Shown here in pieces: positions 26,035-35,221 of a stretch of 64,000 bases of DNA. A program made the translations under genes and the position numbers. The DNA is from Paenibacillus humicola (GTDB lineage Bacteria; Bacillota; Bacilli; Paenibacillales; Paenibacillaceae), in NCBI RefSeq assembly GCF_028826105.1, contig NZ_JAQGPL010000001.1, positions 4,676,501-4,740,500 on the forward strand. Reading direction: 5' to 3'. The notes under the pieces were generated by a model, which searched no databases, was not told where the DNA came from, and saw nothing but the letters and a program-made list of their open reading frames with translations. How positions within the stretch are numbered: the first letter of the stretch is position 1; the number at the start of each line of letters is the position of its first letter.

Positions 26035-27489
26035 TTGCTTTACCAAAAACTGAAAAATGCCTGGCTGTTCAACGTCCGCCGGGACGTGCTGTCCGGAATG
26101 ACGGTCGCCTTCGCGCTTATTCCCGAAGCGATCGCCTTCTCGATTCTGGCCGGCGTCGACCCGATGGTGGGCTTGTACGCCTCCTTCTGCATCGCGGTGA
26201 CGATCTCCCTGGTCGGCGGGCGGATGGGCATGATTTCCGCCGCGACAGGCGCGATGTCGTCCTTGATGGGGCCGATTATCGCCAAACACGGCATCGAATA
26301 TCTGTTTGCCGTCTCGATTTTAACCGGCGCCGTGCAGTACGTGCTGGGGCTGCTCAAATTCGGCAGGTTTATTACCTTCATCCCGCATTCCGTCATAACG
26401 GGCTTCGTCAATGCGCTGGCCATCATCATCTTTATGGCGCAACTTCCGAATTTCCATGGCGCGAACTGGCAGATGTATCTCATGGTCGCGGGGACGCTCG
26501 CCATCATTTATTTGTTCCCGATCCTGACCAAAGCCGTACCGTCCGCGCTGGTCGCCATCATTATCATGACCATCGTATCGGTGACGCTGCATCTCGATCT
26601 TCGGACCGTCGGCGATATGGGCGAAATTACGCAGACGCCGCCCTTTTTCCATCTTCCTCAAATCGAGTGGTCGTTCGGGACGCTGATCAGCCTGCTTCCC
26701 TATTCGCTCGCGCTCGCCGTCGTCGGGCTGACCGAATCGCTCATGACCGCGACGCTCGTCGACGAGCTGACCGAAACGAAGAGCGACAAGAACCGGGAAG
26801 TAAAAGGACAAGGGCTGGCCAACATCGTCTCCGGCTTCTTCGGCGGCATGGCGGGCTGCGCGATGATCGGCCAGACGATGATCAACGTCAAATCGGGCGG
26901 ACGGTCGCGTCTGTCGACCTTCGTGGCGGGCGTTTTCCTGCTGTTCCTCATCCTCGTGCTCGGCGACGTCGTGAGGCAAATTCCGATGGCGGCGCTCGTA
27001 GGCGTCATGTTTATGGTTTCCATCGGCACGTTCGATTGGAGCTCGCTGCGGACGCTGGCCAAAATCCCGCGCAGTGACGCGGTCATCATGGTCATTACCG
27101 TCGCCATTGTCGTCGCCACCTCGGATTTGGCCATCGGCGTCATTACCGGCGTCGTCTTAAGCGCCTTAAATTTCGGCTGGCGGTCGGCGCAGATCAAGGC
27201 GCATGCCGAAGACGGACCGCACGGCGGGAAAACGTACCGCATCTCCGGCCAGCTTTTCTTCGGCACGATGTCGCATTTCGTCAACCTGTTCGACTACCGG
27301 AACGATCCGCAGCATGTCACGATCGATTTCAGTGCTTCCCACGTCTGGGACCATTCGGCCGTAACGGCGATTGCAAAGGCGATCGGCAAATACGAGCAGT
27401 ACGGCAAAAAAGCCGTCATTGCCGGCCTGAACGAGGAAAGCAGGCGTCTGATCGAGCAGGTCGGACTTGCGGCGCCCTCGGGGCATTAA
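26035..27489 (+). CDS. SulP family anion transporter with STAS domain
   Basis: A 484-residue membrane transporter with 10-14 helices (residues 20-400) and a C-terminal STAS domain (about 400-480). Family landmarks are VAFALIPEAIAFSILAGVDPMVGLYASF near residues 20-45 and GQGLANIVSGFFGGMAGCAMIGQTMIN. SulP proteins carry sulfate, bicarbonate or other anions; this short bacterial type is often annotated as a sulfate permease, but substrate is not certain. The start is unclear. GTG at 26023 directly abuts GGAGGA, whereas TTG at 26035 has better spacing and is used; the difference is four residues. It is a single gene with its own terminator. Confidence 0.9.
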   Translation: MLYQKLKNAWLFNVRRDVLSGMTVAFALIPEAIAFSILAGVDPMVGLYASFCIAVTISLVGGRMGMISAATGAMSSLMGPIIAKHGIEYLFAVSILTGAVQYVLGLLKFGRFITFIPHSVITGFVNALAIIIFMAQLPNFHGANWQMYLMVAGTLAIIYLFPILTKAVPSALVAIIIMTIVSVTLHLDLRTVGDMGEITQTPPFFHLPQIEWSFGTLISLLPYSLALAVVGLTESLMTATLVDELTETKSDKNREVKGQGLANIVSGFFGGMAGCAMIGQTMINVKSGGRSRLSTFVAGVFLLFLILVLGDVVRQIPMAALVGVMFMVSIGTFDWSSLRTLAKIPRSDAVIMVITVAIVVATSDLAIGVITGVVLSALNFGWRSAQIKAHAEDGPHGGKTYRISGQLFFGTMSHFVNLFDYRNDPQHVTIDFSASHVWDHSAVTAIAKAIGKYEQYGKKAVIAGLNEESRRLIEQVGLAAPSGH

Positions 27490-27495
27490 AAAACA

Positions 27496-27534
27496 AGAAG
27501 CACTTCGGATTCAGGATCCGAGGTGCTTCTTTTT
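27496..27534. terminator. Bidirectional terminator after SulP gene
   Basis: AGAAGCACTTCGGAT pairs with ATCCGAGGTGCTTCT (one G-U/mismatch) around a TCAGG loop and is followed by TTTT on the plus strand. On the minus strand it overlaps the end of the 61-aa gene and is followed by TTGTTTTTT. Confidence 0.88.
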
Positions 27535-27696
27535 ATACGAAAACCAATGGCCGATCGCCGATTTCAGATGCATGCAGACGGACGCAAGCTTTCCCGAATG
27601 CTGCGCGAGCTCCTGTGCGAGCTCCCGCTTCGTCTCTTCCCTGGATTGCTCCCACAGCTCAAGCGCTCGTTTCCGATACTTGGTTTCGGATATCAT
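27511..27696 (-). CDS. Small 61-aa hypothetical protein
   Basis: A short basic protein rich in Glu, Lys and Arg, predicted mostly helical in the first 35 residues (RALELWEQSREETKRELAQEL). AGGAGG sits 8 bases before the ATG, which supports translation. The last seven codons and the stop lie inside the terminator hairpin shared with SulP. I do not recognise a family. No membrane segment or signal is visible. Confidence 0.6.
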   Translation of the reverse strand: MISETKYRKRALELWEQSREETKRELAQELAQHSGKLASVCMHLKSAIGHWFSYKKKHLGS

Positions 27697-27896
27697 CGGG
27701 CGGTCCTCCTGTCATTTTCAATGGTCTGAAAACGCTTTCCGGACCCTTTTATTATACGCCGATTCCGGTGCAGCGTGCAACATTATCACCAGTATTGCCC
27801 CGGCCGCCGGCCGTTAAACGGAAAAAGCCTGCATGCATCCAAGGCGGATCCATGCAGGCGTTATACCGCATTTGCGTGCGGCACGCAGCGCCGAGA

Positions 27897-28724
27897 TCAG
27901 GCCGGCTGCGCGCCGAGCCAGGCGGCGTAAAATTCCGCCACGGTGCCGTACCGGGCTTCGCGGCCGTCCGAAACGGCCTTGGCCGCCTCCTCGTACAGCT
28001 TCGCCGAAGCGCGCCAATCCGCTTCGCGGCGGCTGCCGTCCGCGAGGAAGACGAAAGCGGCGGCTCCCATCGTATACACGTTGGTCCGGCTGTCGATCAG
28101 GCAGCCCCGCCGCCATTCCTCGGGAGCCATAAACCGCGTCGACCCGAAGCACCGCTCCCGGTCAAGCGTATACGGGCCTTCGTGATAGCAGTCCAAATCG
28201 CACAGATGAAGACGGTGACGCCCGAAATCGTAAATCATACAGCCGTCGTAAAAATCCTCCGCGACAAAGCCGTGTTCCTCCAGGCGGACATGGCATTCGT
28301 AAACGGCGTTCAGCGCGCAGACTATGCATTCCGCGGGAAGCTGCCGGAACCGGTAATGGGGGGAACGGGGATCGTTTCTTCCCTGCTCGCCGGGAAATTC
28401 GGGCGTCCCCAGCACCTCGCCGTCCACCCATTCGTAGACGAGCGCATAGCCCGCTCCCGCCGGAAAAGCGTTCAGCAGCTCCGGCAGCAGCGGATGGCGG
28501 AACGAGCGGTTGATCCGCTCGGCCCGCCGCAAAAAAGCGGCCGTTTCGGGCGCTCCGGCGTGCTTGACGAACAGGCGGCGGCCCCCGGCTTCCACGCCGT
28601 ACGATACGCAGCCCGAATCCTGCTTGTCGAACACCCGGAAAACACGGCCGCTTCGAGCCAGAAAGTCCGCCCAGTCGCCGTCCGCACGATTTGTTTCCAG
28701 CAGCACATTCGACGAATACGTCAT
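27897..28724 (-). CDS. Protein-kinase-like protein
   Basis: A 275-residue protein with a degenerate Ser/Thr-kinase fold. Visible elements are a VAIK-like lysine (RLFVKHAG, about residue 52), a catalytic-loop-like EDFYDGCMIYDF, a DFG-like CDLD and an APE-like FMAPEEWRRG followed by SRTNVYTMGAAAF. The HRD aspartate appears as the Asp of EDFYD. It may be an active kinase or a phosphotransferase of small molecules. The ATG at 28724 has GGGAGGG upstream and overlaps the methyltransferase stop by 4 bases (ATGA), so the two are translationally coupled and probably work on the same process. Confidence 0.78.
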   Translation of the reverse strand: MTYSSNVLLETNRADGDWADFLARSGRVFRVFDKQDSGCVSYGVEAGGRRLFVKHAGAPETAAFLRRAERINRSFRHPLLPELLNAFPAGAGYALVYEWVDGEVLGTPEFPGEQGRNDPRSPHYRFRQLPAECIVCALNAVYECHVRLEEHGFVAEDFYDGCMIYDFGRHRLHLCDLDCYHEGPYTLDRERCFGSTRFMAPEEWRRGCLIDSRTNVYTMGAAAFVFLADGSRREADWRASAKLYEEAAKAVSDGREARYGTVAEFYAAWLGAQPA

Positions 28725-29548
28725 AGGTGCGTCCCTCCCCTGCCGTTCGCTCTGGCGGTTACCAGATAATAATAACCGGTAATCGGCAATCCTTTCGGCC
28801 CTGCGAGCCTGGCAAACCGATCTTCGATTCGGCCCATGCAGCAGTCCAACACGTACGCCGTCACTTCGTCCGGCTGCCCGAAGCATGCCATGGACAACAC
28901 GTCTTCGGGCTCCGGCAGAAAGCCTTGCTCGCGAATCGTGCGTACCGCCGCGTCCGCAAGCCCGCTTGCCGCAAGCCGCGCGCGCAGCGTTTCACCGAAC
29001 GAAGGTCCGCCGTCCTGAGACGGCGGAAACAACCCGGGAAAATAAACCCGCATATCGCCCTCCGCATCGTCCGCCGCCCGGTCGGCCCCGGGATGCAGGG
29101 CTGCGATCCCGCCGCCCGGCTTGACTACGCGGTTTCCTTCGGCATACCAGCTCCCCGGCCCCTTTTTGGTATAAGCGGCATCGAAATACGCCGCCGGAAA
29201 CGGCAGTCCCTGCTTCGTATTCGCCTTCACAAAGCGCAGGTTTCCTTTTCCCATCCGCTTTGCCGTTTCGAGAAATCCAGGCGTAATATCGAGGCCGACG
29301 ATTTCCTCCGCCTGACCGGACCATCGCAGCGCGTATTCGCCGTGCCCGCAGCCGACGTCCAGTACGCGTCCGCGAACGATGCCCTGCAGCGCTTCGGTCA
29401 AGGCGTCCTCCGCCTGCGGTCCGTCCGGAATGTAACGCCACGGGTATTCGTATTTTCCCCGGCGTTCGCCGATCCTCCTGTACCATGCAAACGAATGAGG
29501 CTTTACCCAGCCCGGATGTTCGCTTAAATTCGGAAACAACAATCGCAT
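28721..29548 (-). CDS. Class I SAM-dependent methyltransferase
   Basis: A roughly 275-residue methyltransferase. Motif I is VLDVGCGHGEYALRW (about residues 60-74), followed by the acidic motif II GLDITPG and a post-motif FDAAYTKKGPGSWYAEGNRVVKPGG. The C-terminal half is longer than the core fold and may recognise the substrate, which is unknown. The start is uncertain. ATG at 29548 directly follows GGGAGGG, while TTG codons at 29542 or 29539 have normal spacing; a further TTG at 29584 is less likely. It is the first gene of a two-gene unit with the kinase-like protein. Confidence 0.82.
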   Translation of the reverse strand: MRLLFPNLSEHPGWVKPHSFAWYRRIGERRGKYEYPWRYIPDGPQAEDALTEALQGIVRGRVLDVGCGHGEYALRWSGQAEEIVGLDITPGFLETAKRMGKGNLRFVKANTKQGLPFPAAYFDAAYTKKGPGSWYAEGNRVVKPGGGIAALHPGADRAADDAEGDMRVYFPGLFPPSQDGGPSFGETLRARLAASGLADAAVRTIREQGFLPEPEDVLSMACFGQPDEVTAYVLDCCMGRIEDRFARLAGPKGLPITGYYYLVTARANGRGGTHL

Positions 29549-29617
29549 CCCTCCCGCGTGATCGGTTGCCGGCCGGCAACCCAAATCATAGGAAAAAAAA
29601 GCAAAAAAGTATAGACT

Positions 29618-29726
29618 TATAATTAACCGTCGGGTATTGTATTAATATAAGTGGTTCGGAACACGTACCTCTATTTGACAACACCCGATAACAAGCAACC
29701 GCCCGGCACAGCCGGGCGGTTTTTTC
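29618..29726 (+). ncRNA. Candidate small RNA or attenuator ending in a strong terminator
   Basis: A perfect TATAAT (29618-29623) follows an A-tract, although the -35 is poor. Downstream, TCGGGTATTGT (29630-29640) can pair with ACAACACCCGA (29678-29688) with one mismatch. Next comes a perfect terminator, ACCGCCCGGC-ACA-GCCGGGCGGT plus six Ts (29698-29726). A transcript of about 100 bases with two stems and no open frame would result. It could be an independent small RNA or a leader attenuating germination operon 2, whose first gene starts at 29869. The remaining 142 bases hold no gene. Confidence 0.45.
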
Positions 29727-29868
29727 ATATTTGTAATGCGGAGTGCGGACATGGGCGATGTTCCGAATCACGGAACCATATCGTTGCGGCATGGCTTCCC
29801 GTAGAAGTATAGAACCGCTCCAGCAAGGTAATAAATGACTACTGGACCAATCGCCGAGGAGAAACACC

Positions 29869-31428
29869 ATGACATTTTCCAATCGTTCGAATTCGGGAAG
29901 CGGAGCTACGGAGTCCGCACACGAGATCCAGCCTTTGCAAACGAGCCTAGCGATGAATATCCGGAAGGCGGAAGAAGATCTCGGCCGCAGTACGGATATT
30001 ATCATCCGCGAGGTTCGCACGAGAACCTTCGTCGTTCCGTCGATCGCGGTCCTTTACACCGACGGCTTGGCGGATGAAAAAGTAATCAACGACTTCATTA
30101 TGGAGTCGTTTTTCCTGGATATAACGGAAGAACCGGTTTCATCCTCCTCCGACCTGTTTCAAATCGTGCAGGACAAAGCGGTCACAATCGGAGATATCAA
30201 AACCGTGACGGACTTTGAAACGTTGTACCACGCGATTTTGTCCGGCGAGACCGTCATTTTGCTGGATGGGCATGCGGTCGGAGTGGCGGTCGACACTCGC
30301 GGCTGGAAGGACCGCGGGGTGACCGAATCTTCCACCGAATCCGCCGTTCGCGGGCCGCGCGAAGCGTTCTCCGAAACGCTCCAAACGAATACCGCCTTGA
30401 TTCGGCGCAAAATTAAAGACCCGAATCTATGGGTAGAGACCAGACCGATCGGACGGGTAACCAAAACCGATGTCGCGATCATGTTTATTAATGGAATCGC
30501 AAACGACAAAGTGGTCGAGGAAGTCCGCAGGCGTCTGGACCGGATCGATATCGACGGCATCATGGAAAGCGGCTATATCGAGGAATTGATTCAGGACGAA
30601 ACGTATACCCCTTTCCCGACCGTCTTCAATTCGGAACGACCGGATATTATCGCTTCCGAGCTGCTGGAAGGCAAAGTCGCCATTCTGGTTGACGGAACCC
30701 CCTTCGTTCTTATCGTCCCGGCTTTGTTCGTTTCCTTCCTGCATGCGGCGGAAGATTATTATCACCGCGCAGATATAAGCAGCCTTGTCCGCATGCTTCG
30801 TTATATCGGGATATTCATCACGTTATTTGCGCCATCGCTATATGTCGCCATTACGACGTTCCACCAGGAAATGCTGCCTACGCCGCTATTGCTCGGGTTG
30901 GCGGCCCAGCGGGAAGGCATCCCCTTCCCCGCTTTCATCGAAGCGCTGATCATGGAGCTGGCCTTCGAAGTTCTAAGGGAAGCCGGGCTTCGTATGCCAA
31001 GAGCCATCGGCCCCGCCGTATCCGTCGTCGGAACGCTCATCATCGGGGAGGCGTCCGTCGAGGCGGGGATCGTATCGGCTGCAATGGTCATCATCGTGGC
31101 CATCACGGCGATCAGCAGCTTTGTTTTTCCCGCCTACAGCATGTCCAACACATTCCGGATGCTTCGCTTTCCCATGATGGGTCTTGCCGCTTCGTTCGGG
31201 CTGTTCGGGATCATTATCGGTGTCATTGTCATTGTGCTTCATTTGTGCAGCTTACGGTCATTCGGGGTTCCCTATATGAGTCCTTTTGCGCCGATGATCC
31301 CTGCGGACCAGAAGGATGCGATCTTTCGGCTGCCTCAGTGGGCATTGCTTTCCCGTCCTCGTCTGATCAGCCGGAACAATGCGATTCGCAAGCGGTATTC
31401 TCCGCCAAAACCGAAACCGCGGAAATAA
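29869..31428 (+). CDS. GerA family spore germination receptor, A subunit (operon 2)
   Basis: A 519-residue GerA/GerKA-type protein. The N-terminal soluble domain has ESGYIEELIQDETYTPFPTVFNSERPDIIASELLEGKVAILVDGTPF, and the membrane domain has VAITTFHQEMLPTPLL and LREAGLRMPRAIGPAVSVVGTLIIGEASV. It shares these landmarks with the operon 1 A subunit but is clearly a separate receptor. GAGGAG lies 8 bases before the ATG. gerC follows after 13 bases. Confidence 0.95.
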   Translation: MTFSNRSNSGSGATESAHEIQPLQTSLAMNIRKAEEDLGRSTDIIIREVRTRTFVVPSIAVLYTDGLADEKVINDFIMESFFLDITEEPVSSSSDLFQIVQDKAVTIGDIKTVTDFETLYHAILSGETVILLDGHAVGVAVDTRGWKDRGVTESSTESAVRGPREAFSETLQTNTALIRRKIKDPNLWVETRPIGRVTKTDVAIMFINGIANDKVVEEVRRRLDRIDIDGIMESGYIEELIQDETYTPFPTVFNSERPDIIASELLEGKVAILVDGTPFVLIVPALFVSFLHAAEDYYHRADISSLVRMLRYIGIFITLFAPSLYVAITTFHQEMLPTPLLLGLAAQREGIPFPAFIEALIMELAFEVLREAGLRMPRAIGPAVSVVGTLIIGEASVEAGIVSAAMVIIVAITAISSFVFPAYSMSNTFRMLRFPMMGLAASFGLFGIIIGVIVIVLHLCSLRSFGVPYMSPFAPMIPADQKDAIFRLPQWALLSRPRLISRNNAIRKRYSPPKPKPRK

Positions 31429-31441
31429 GGAGCTGTAAGGC

Positions 31442-32641
31442 GTGAAGCGAAAAGCGTTCTTATTCCTGCTTGTTCTGATCCTGCCGGTCGTGACGACCGG
31501 CTGCTGGAGCCGCCGCGAGCTCAGTAACCTTGCCATCGTCGGTGCGATCGGCATCGATAAAGCGGGCAAACAATACGAGGTTACCGTGCAGGTCATGGAT
31601 CCGGGTATCGTAGCGGCCAAGAAACCAAGCAGCGAGCGGCCTCCGTCCGTGATTTATCATGCAATAGGAGAAACGGTGCCTCAGGCCATCCGGAGAATGA
31701 CGACGGTTACGCCCAGGTACCTTTATTTCGCGCATCTTCGGATGCTTATTTTAGGGGAAAGGCTGGCGAAGGAAGGCATCCGCAATACGCTTGATTTCCT
31801 GTCCAGAAACAACGAGTTACGGACGGATTTTTATATTGCCGTATCGAGAGGAGCAACGGCAAGGGAAGTATTAGGGGTTTTAACCCCGCTGGAACAGCTC
31901 CCGGCCAATACGATGTTCAAATCGCTTGAGGTTTCGAAAGAAACATGGGCTCCGACCGTTCACGTCCAGCTGGACGAACTGATGAACGATCTTACGAGCG
32001 ACGGAAAGCAGCCGGTATTGACCGGCATCCGGATTCTGGGAGATCCGGAACAAGCCGCAAACCAGCAAAGTCTGCTCCGGACCGAGGTGCCGGCCGGCTT
32101 GCAATACACGGGTCTCGCCGTGTTTAAAGAAGACAAACTGCAGGGCTGGCTGAACGAAAAAGACAGCAAAGGGTACAACTATACCAAGAATAAAGTGGAT
32201 CGTACAATCGGTGTGACGCCATGTCCCGAGGGAGGGAAAATTTCGTCCGAGGTCATCAACTCGGAGACGGAAGTGAAAGGAAAAGTCATCAAAGGCCGCC
32301 CCATCATTAACATCCATGTTCGAATCGAACAAAACGTGCAGGATGTCGAATGCAAGATGGACCTCACGAAGAAGGAGTCGATTGCCGATTTGGATCAAAG
32401 GTCGAATCAAACGGTTCGGAATATTGTTCAAGACGCAATCAAAAACGTACAAACCAAATATAAAGTCGACATTTTCGGTTTCGGCGAAGTTATTCGACGC
32501 GCCGATCCCAGGGCATGGAGGAAGCTGGAACAAAACTGGGACCGGACGTTTACGAACGACCTGCAGGTTCACGTGACGACGGATGTCAAGACCCGGCGTT
32601 TGGGGACCGTGACGAATTCGTTTTTGCAGACCGAGCAGTAA
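31442..32641 (+). CDS. GerC family germination lipoprotein (operon 2)
   Basis: A 399-residue lipoprotein starting at GTG, with GGAG about 10 bases upstream. The lipobox VVTTGC places the lipidated cysteine at residue 21, followed by CWSRRELSNLAIVGAIGIDK. The C-terminal KVDIFGFGEVIRRADPRAWRKL matches the family. It is anchored in the inner spore membrane with the A and B subunits. Here gerC comes second, before the small D-type gene and gerB. Confidence 0.95.
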   Translation: MKRKAFLFLLVLILPVVTTGCWSRRELSNLAIVGAIGIDKAGKQYEVTVQVMDPGIVAAKKPSSERPPSVIYHAIGETVPQAIRRMTTVTPRYLYFAHLRMLILGERLAKEGIRNTLDFLSRNNELRTDFYIAVSRGATAREVLGVLTPLEQLPANTMFKSLEVSKETWAPTVHVQLDELMNDLTSDGKQPVLTGIRILGDPEQAANQQSLLRTEVPAGLQYTGLAVFKEDKLQGWLNEKDSKGYNYTKNKVDRTIGVTPCPEGGKISSEVINSETEVKGKVIKGRPIINIHVRIEQNVQDVECKMDLTKKESIADLDQRSNQTVRNIVQDAIKNVQTKYKVDIFGFGEVIRRADPRAWRKLEQNWDRTFTNDLQVHVTTDVKTRRLGTVTNSFLQTEQ

Positions 32642-32656
32642 GGAGGCGCAGGACAC

Positions 32657-32887
32657 ATGTGGGTCATGGTCGGAATTCTCTCAGCCGCCGCCATCTTTCT
32701 CATCGAAGTGCCGAATCTATTCAAAAAGCGCCTCATGAAGGAACTGACGGTTTTTTTATTCCTGCTGCTAACGGGAACCGCCTTAAGCATCTTGTTGAGT
32801 CTGCACGTTAAGCTCCCGAATCCCGTCGACTGGCTGACCTTCATTTACCAGCCGTTCAGCAAATTATTGGAGAACGCCTTGACATAA
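32657..32887 (+). CDS. Small two-helix membrane protein, germination D-type subunit (operon 2)
   Basis: A 76-residue protein with two membrane segments (about 1-18 and 30-50) and a basic turn (FKKRLMKEL). It starts 15 bases after gerC, with AAGGAGG upstream. Compared with the 71-residue protein of operon 1, the helix lengths, the E-L-TV junction and the LPNP motif near the second helix end agree, although most other residues differ. It probably modulates the receptor, as reported for D subunits in other Bacillales. Confidence 0.75.
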   Translation: MWVMVGILSAAAIFLIEVPNLFKKRLMKELTVFLFLLLTGTALSILLSLHVKLPNPVDWLTFIYQPFSKLLENALT

Positions 32888-32939
32888 CGGGTTTCGTGCA
32901 CCGTCAGATCGAGAGGTCTCGTATGAAAGGGGGATTATC

Positions 32940-34049
32940 ATGCCCGGAAAAACGAATATATCGGCACGTCAGTTCATGATCCTCGTCCTTCTGTTTTCGG
33001 TTGGCACGATTCTTTTGCATACTTCCTCTCCCTTGGCCGGTTTTGCCAAGCAGGATGCATGGCTTGCAGCGATACTCGGTACCGTGGGCGGATTATTAAA
33101 TGTCGGGTTGTTTTTAGCAGTCGGCCGGTTGTTCCCCCATCTTACTTTGGATCGGGTCAATGAGAAAGTGTTCGGAAAATGGCTTGGAAAGCTGATCAAT
33201 TTTTGTTTCTTTTTCTGGGCGTTTACCAGCAGCTCCTTCATTATATTTTTTGTAGGCGACTTTATTAAAACGTTCTGGGAGCCCGAAACGCCGATTGCCG
33301 CCTTGAATATTTTGTTCGGAGCGGTTGTCATCCTCGCTGCCAGGCTCGGCGTTGAAACCTTTGCACGATCGGCCGAGCTGTTATTCATCCCTTTTATCAT
33401 CTTGATCGTTGCGCTCATTATCTTCATTGCGCCTCAAGCGCAAATCCATTATATACAGCCAGTACTAGAGAACGGAATAAGACCGGTTATACAAGCCTCG
33501 CTTTTATATCTCAGTTTGTTTTCGGTAGCTTCGGTCATCTTTTTGATGATTTTCCCTTCTTCTGTCAGTCAAAGCAAAACAGCCGGAAAAGCCTTTTACA
33601 TGGGAATATTATTTGGGGGAATTCTGTTAATTATCGTGATTCTCCTGAATCTTCTCGTTCTTGGTCCGGATCTGGTGACGAGGAACATCGCCCCGAGCTA
33701 TGCGTTGGCAAAAAAAATCAATATCGGGGATTTTCTCACGCGCCTCGAAGCGATCATCGCTTTTAACTGGATTATTACAACGTACTTTCGGGGAGTGATC
33801 TATTTTCATTGTTCGCTTGTCGTGTTTGCAAACCTGTTTGAAATCAAAGACGCCCGCCCGTTCAGTCTGCCTCTCGGCATGCTGATGATTGTCCTGTCGC
33901 TTATCGCTTTTCCGAACACGCAGGCGGTCGGGCACTTTATTAAGCACATCTGGTTATTTTACGGTTCGACCTTCGGGCTCCTGTTGCCTTTCGTCCTGCT
34001 TTGCACGTCTAAAATCCGAAGCCTGTTTGGCGTTCCCAAGCACAATTGA
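32940..34049 (+). CDS. GerB family spore germination permease (operon 2)
   Basis: A 369-residue protein with ten predicted membrane helices of the GerAB/APC type. Landmarks include ISARQFMILVLLFSVGT at the start, PVLENGIRPVIQASLLYLSL in the middle and a final LLPFVLLCTSKI. AAAGGGGG precedes the ATG. It is last in the operon (order A, C, D, B), unlike operon 1. No clear terminator follows in the 128 bases before the convergent Rieske gene. Confidence 0.94.
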   Translation: MPGKTNISARQFMILVLLFSVGTILLHTSSPLAGFAKQDAWLAAILGTVGGLLNVGLFLAVGRLFPHLTLDRVNEKVFGKWLGKLINFCFFFWAFTSSSFIIFFVGDFIKTFWEPETPIAALNILFGAVVILAARLGVETFARSAELLFIPFIILIVALIIFIAPQAQIHYIQPVLENGIRPVIQASLLYLSLFSVASVIFLMIFPSSVSQSKTAGKAFYMGILFGGILLIIVILLNLLVLGPDLVTRNIAPSYALAKKINIGDFLTRLEAIIAFNWIITTYFRGVIYFHCSLVVFANLFEIKDARPFSLPLGMLMIVLSLIAFPNTQAVGHFIKHIWLFYGSTFGLLLPFVLLCTSKIRSLFGVPKHN

Positions 34050-34177
34050 TGCCCGGCATTGCCGTCCGTCTGATTTACTCGCACGAGAAGAGCAAAAAAT
34101 AACCCGGCGGTTGGGCGGGTGTTGGAATAGGTCAGTCAAGAAACCTCGCACACTCGACTAAAGGGAGCTCTCCTGAA

Positions 34178-35221
34178 TCATGAGGTATAATTTCGGCCTA
34201 AACCAAGCTCCGACAGCAGCTGGCGATAAGCAATGGACGTCCGGTCGGCGGGAATGTGCGCCTCCGCCGCCAAGTCCAGCGGCAGGTCCTCGGGGGTTTG
34301 GGACTCCACCATTTCGCGGTCCTCTTGGAATACCTGCAAATTGAATTTCACGATCTCTTCAATCGGAACGCTTTTATCGAAATTTCTCGCGATCGGGCAA
34401 AACAGCCTCGTATACCTCGCGGATACGGGAGAAGCGAAGTTCAAGATGATCAGCTTCCCGTCATTGGGAAAGTGGACCGTTAACGTTGCCGCAAACGGAG
34501 CGAAAACGCGGAAGGCGCGCAGCCACATAAATCCTTCCGGAGCCGGATTTTCCTGCCCCTTGCCGTAGTTGCTGACCGTACTCCAGTAATCCGCCGACAG
34601 CACGCTGCCCTCCCGGGTGACTTTATATTGCGGGACCTCCGTATTGTTGCGATCGCCGAACGTTTCCGTGTGCACGAAGGCAAAATGGGAGACATCCAGG
34701 AAGCCTTCCATTTGACGTCCCGCAGATCCCGCGATATCGAAGCCGGGCGGCAAAACATTCAGGTAATCGGGATCGTCCCAGCCGGCAAACGCCGGAAGAT
34801 TCGGCTCGGTTCCGGCAAGCGAGGTCCAGATGAATCCGTATCTTTCAATCGACGGATAGGTGATTAGTTTGAGCTTCGGCGAAATTTTACTTGCGGGATG
34901 GGCGGGGACGGCGGTGCAGACGCCATCGCAGTTGTAGCGAAAGCCGTGATAGGGACAAACGATCTCGTCGTTCTCCACCCAGCCTTTGCTGAGCGGAGCG
35001 CCGCGATGGAAACACAGATCACGGGCAATGACGACTTGGCCGCGGCTGCGGTAGCAGACCAATTTGACGTCAGGCAGCTTGACCGGCACCGGCTTATCCT
35101 TCACCTCCTCGGAAATCGCAACTGGATACCAAAATGGAGACAGGACCTGCCAGTCGGATGCGGAGAACGTGCAATCGCGAGGCAGCGCTTGGGACTCGGT
35201 AACGTTTTTGGGCAATGACAT
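34178..35221 (-). CDS. Rieske-type non-haem iron oxygenase
   Basis: A 347-residue oxygenase with an N-terminal Rieske 2Fe-2S domain: Cys70 and His72 (LCFHRG), Cys89 and His92 (CPYHGFRY). The C-terminal catalytic domain carries the mononuclear iron ligands Asp176-x2-His179-x4-His184 (LDVSHFAFVHTETF). This is the PobA/VanA-like class that hydroxylates or demethylates aromatics and needs an electron-donor reductase. No reductase or ferredoxin gene is adjacent, so it must borrow one. GAAGGAG lies before the ATG at 35221. It appears to be a single gene, perhaps gained as a unit. Confidence 0.9.
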   Translation of the reverse strand: MSLPKNVTESQALPRDCTFSASDWQVLSPFWYPVAISEEVKDKPVPVKLPDVKLVCYRSRGQVVIARDLCFHRGAPLSKGWVENDEIVCPYHGFRYNCDGVCTAVPAHPASKISPKLKLITYPSIERYGFIWTSLAGTEPNLPAFAGWDDPDYLNVLPPGFDIAGSAGRQMEGFLDVSHFAFVHTETFGDRNNTEVPQYKVTREGSVLSADYWSTVSNYGKGQENPAPEGFMWLRAFRVFAPFAATLTVHFPNDGKLIILNFASPVSARYTRLFCPIARNFDKSVPIEEIVKFNLQVFQEDREMVESQTPEDLPLDLAAEAHIPADRTSIAYRQLLSELGLGRNYTS

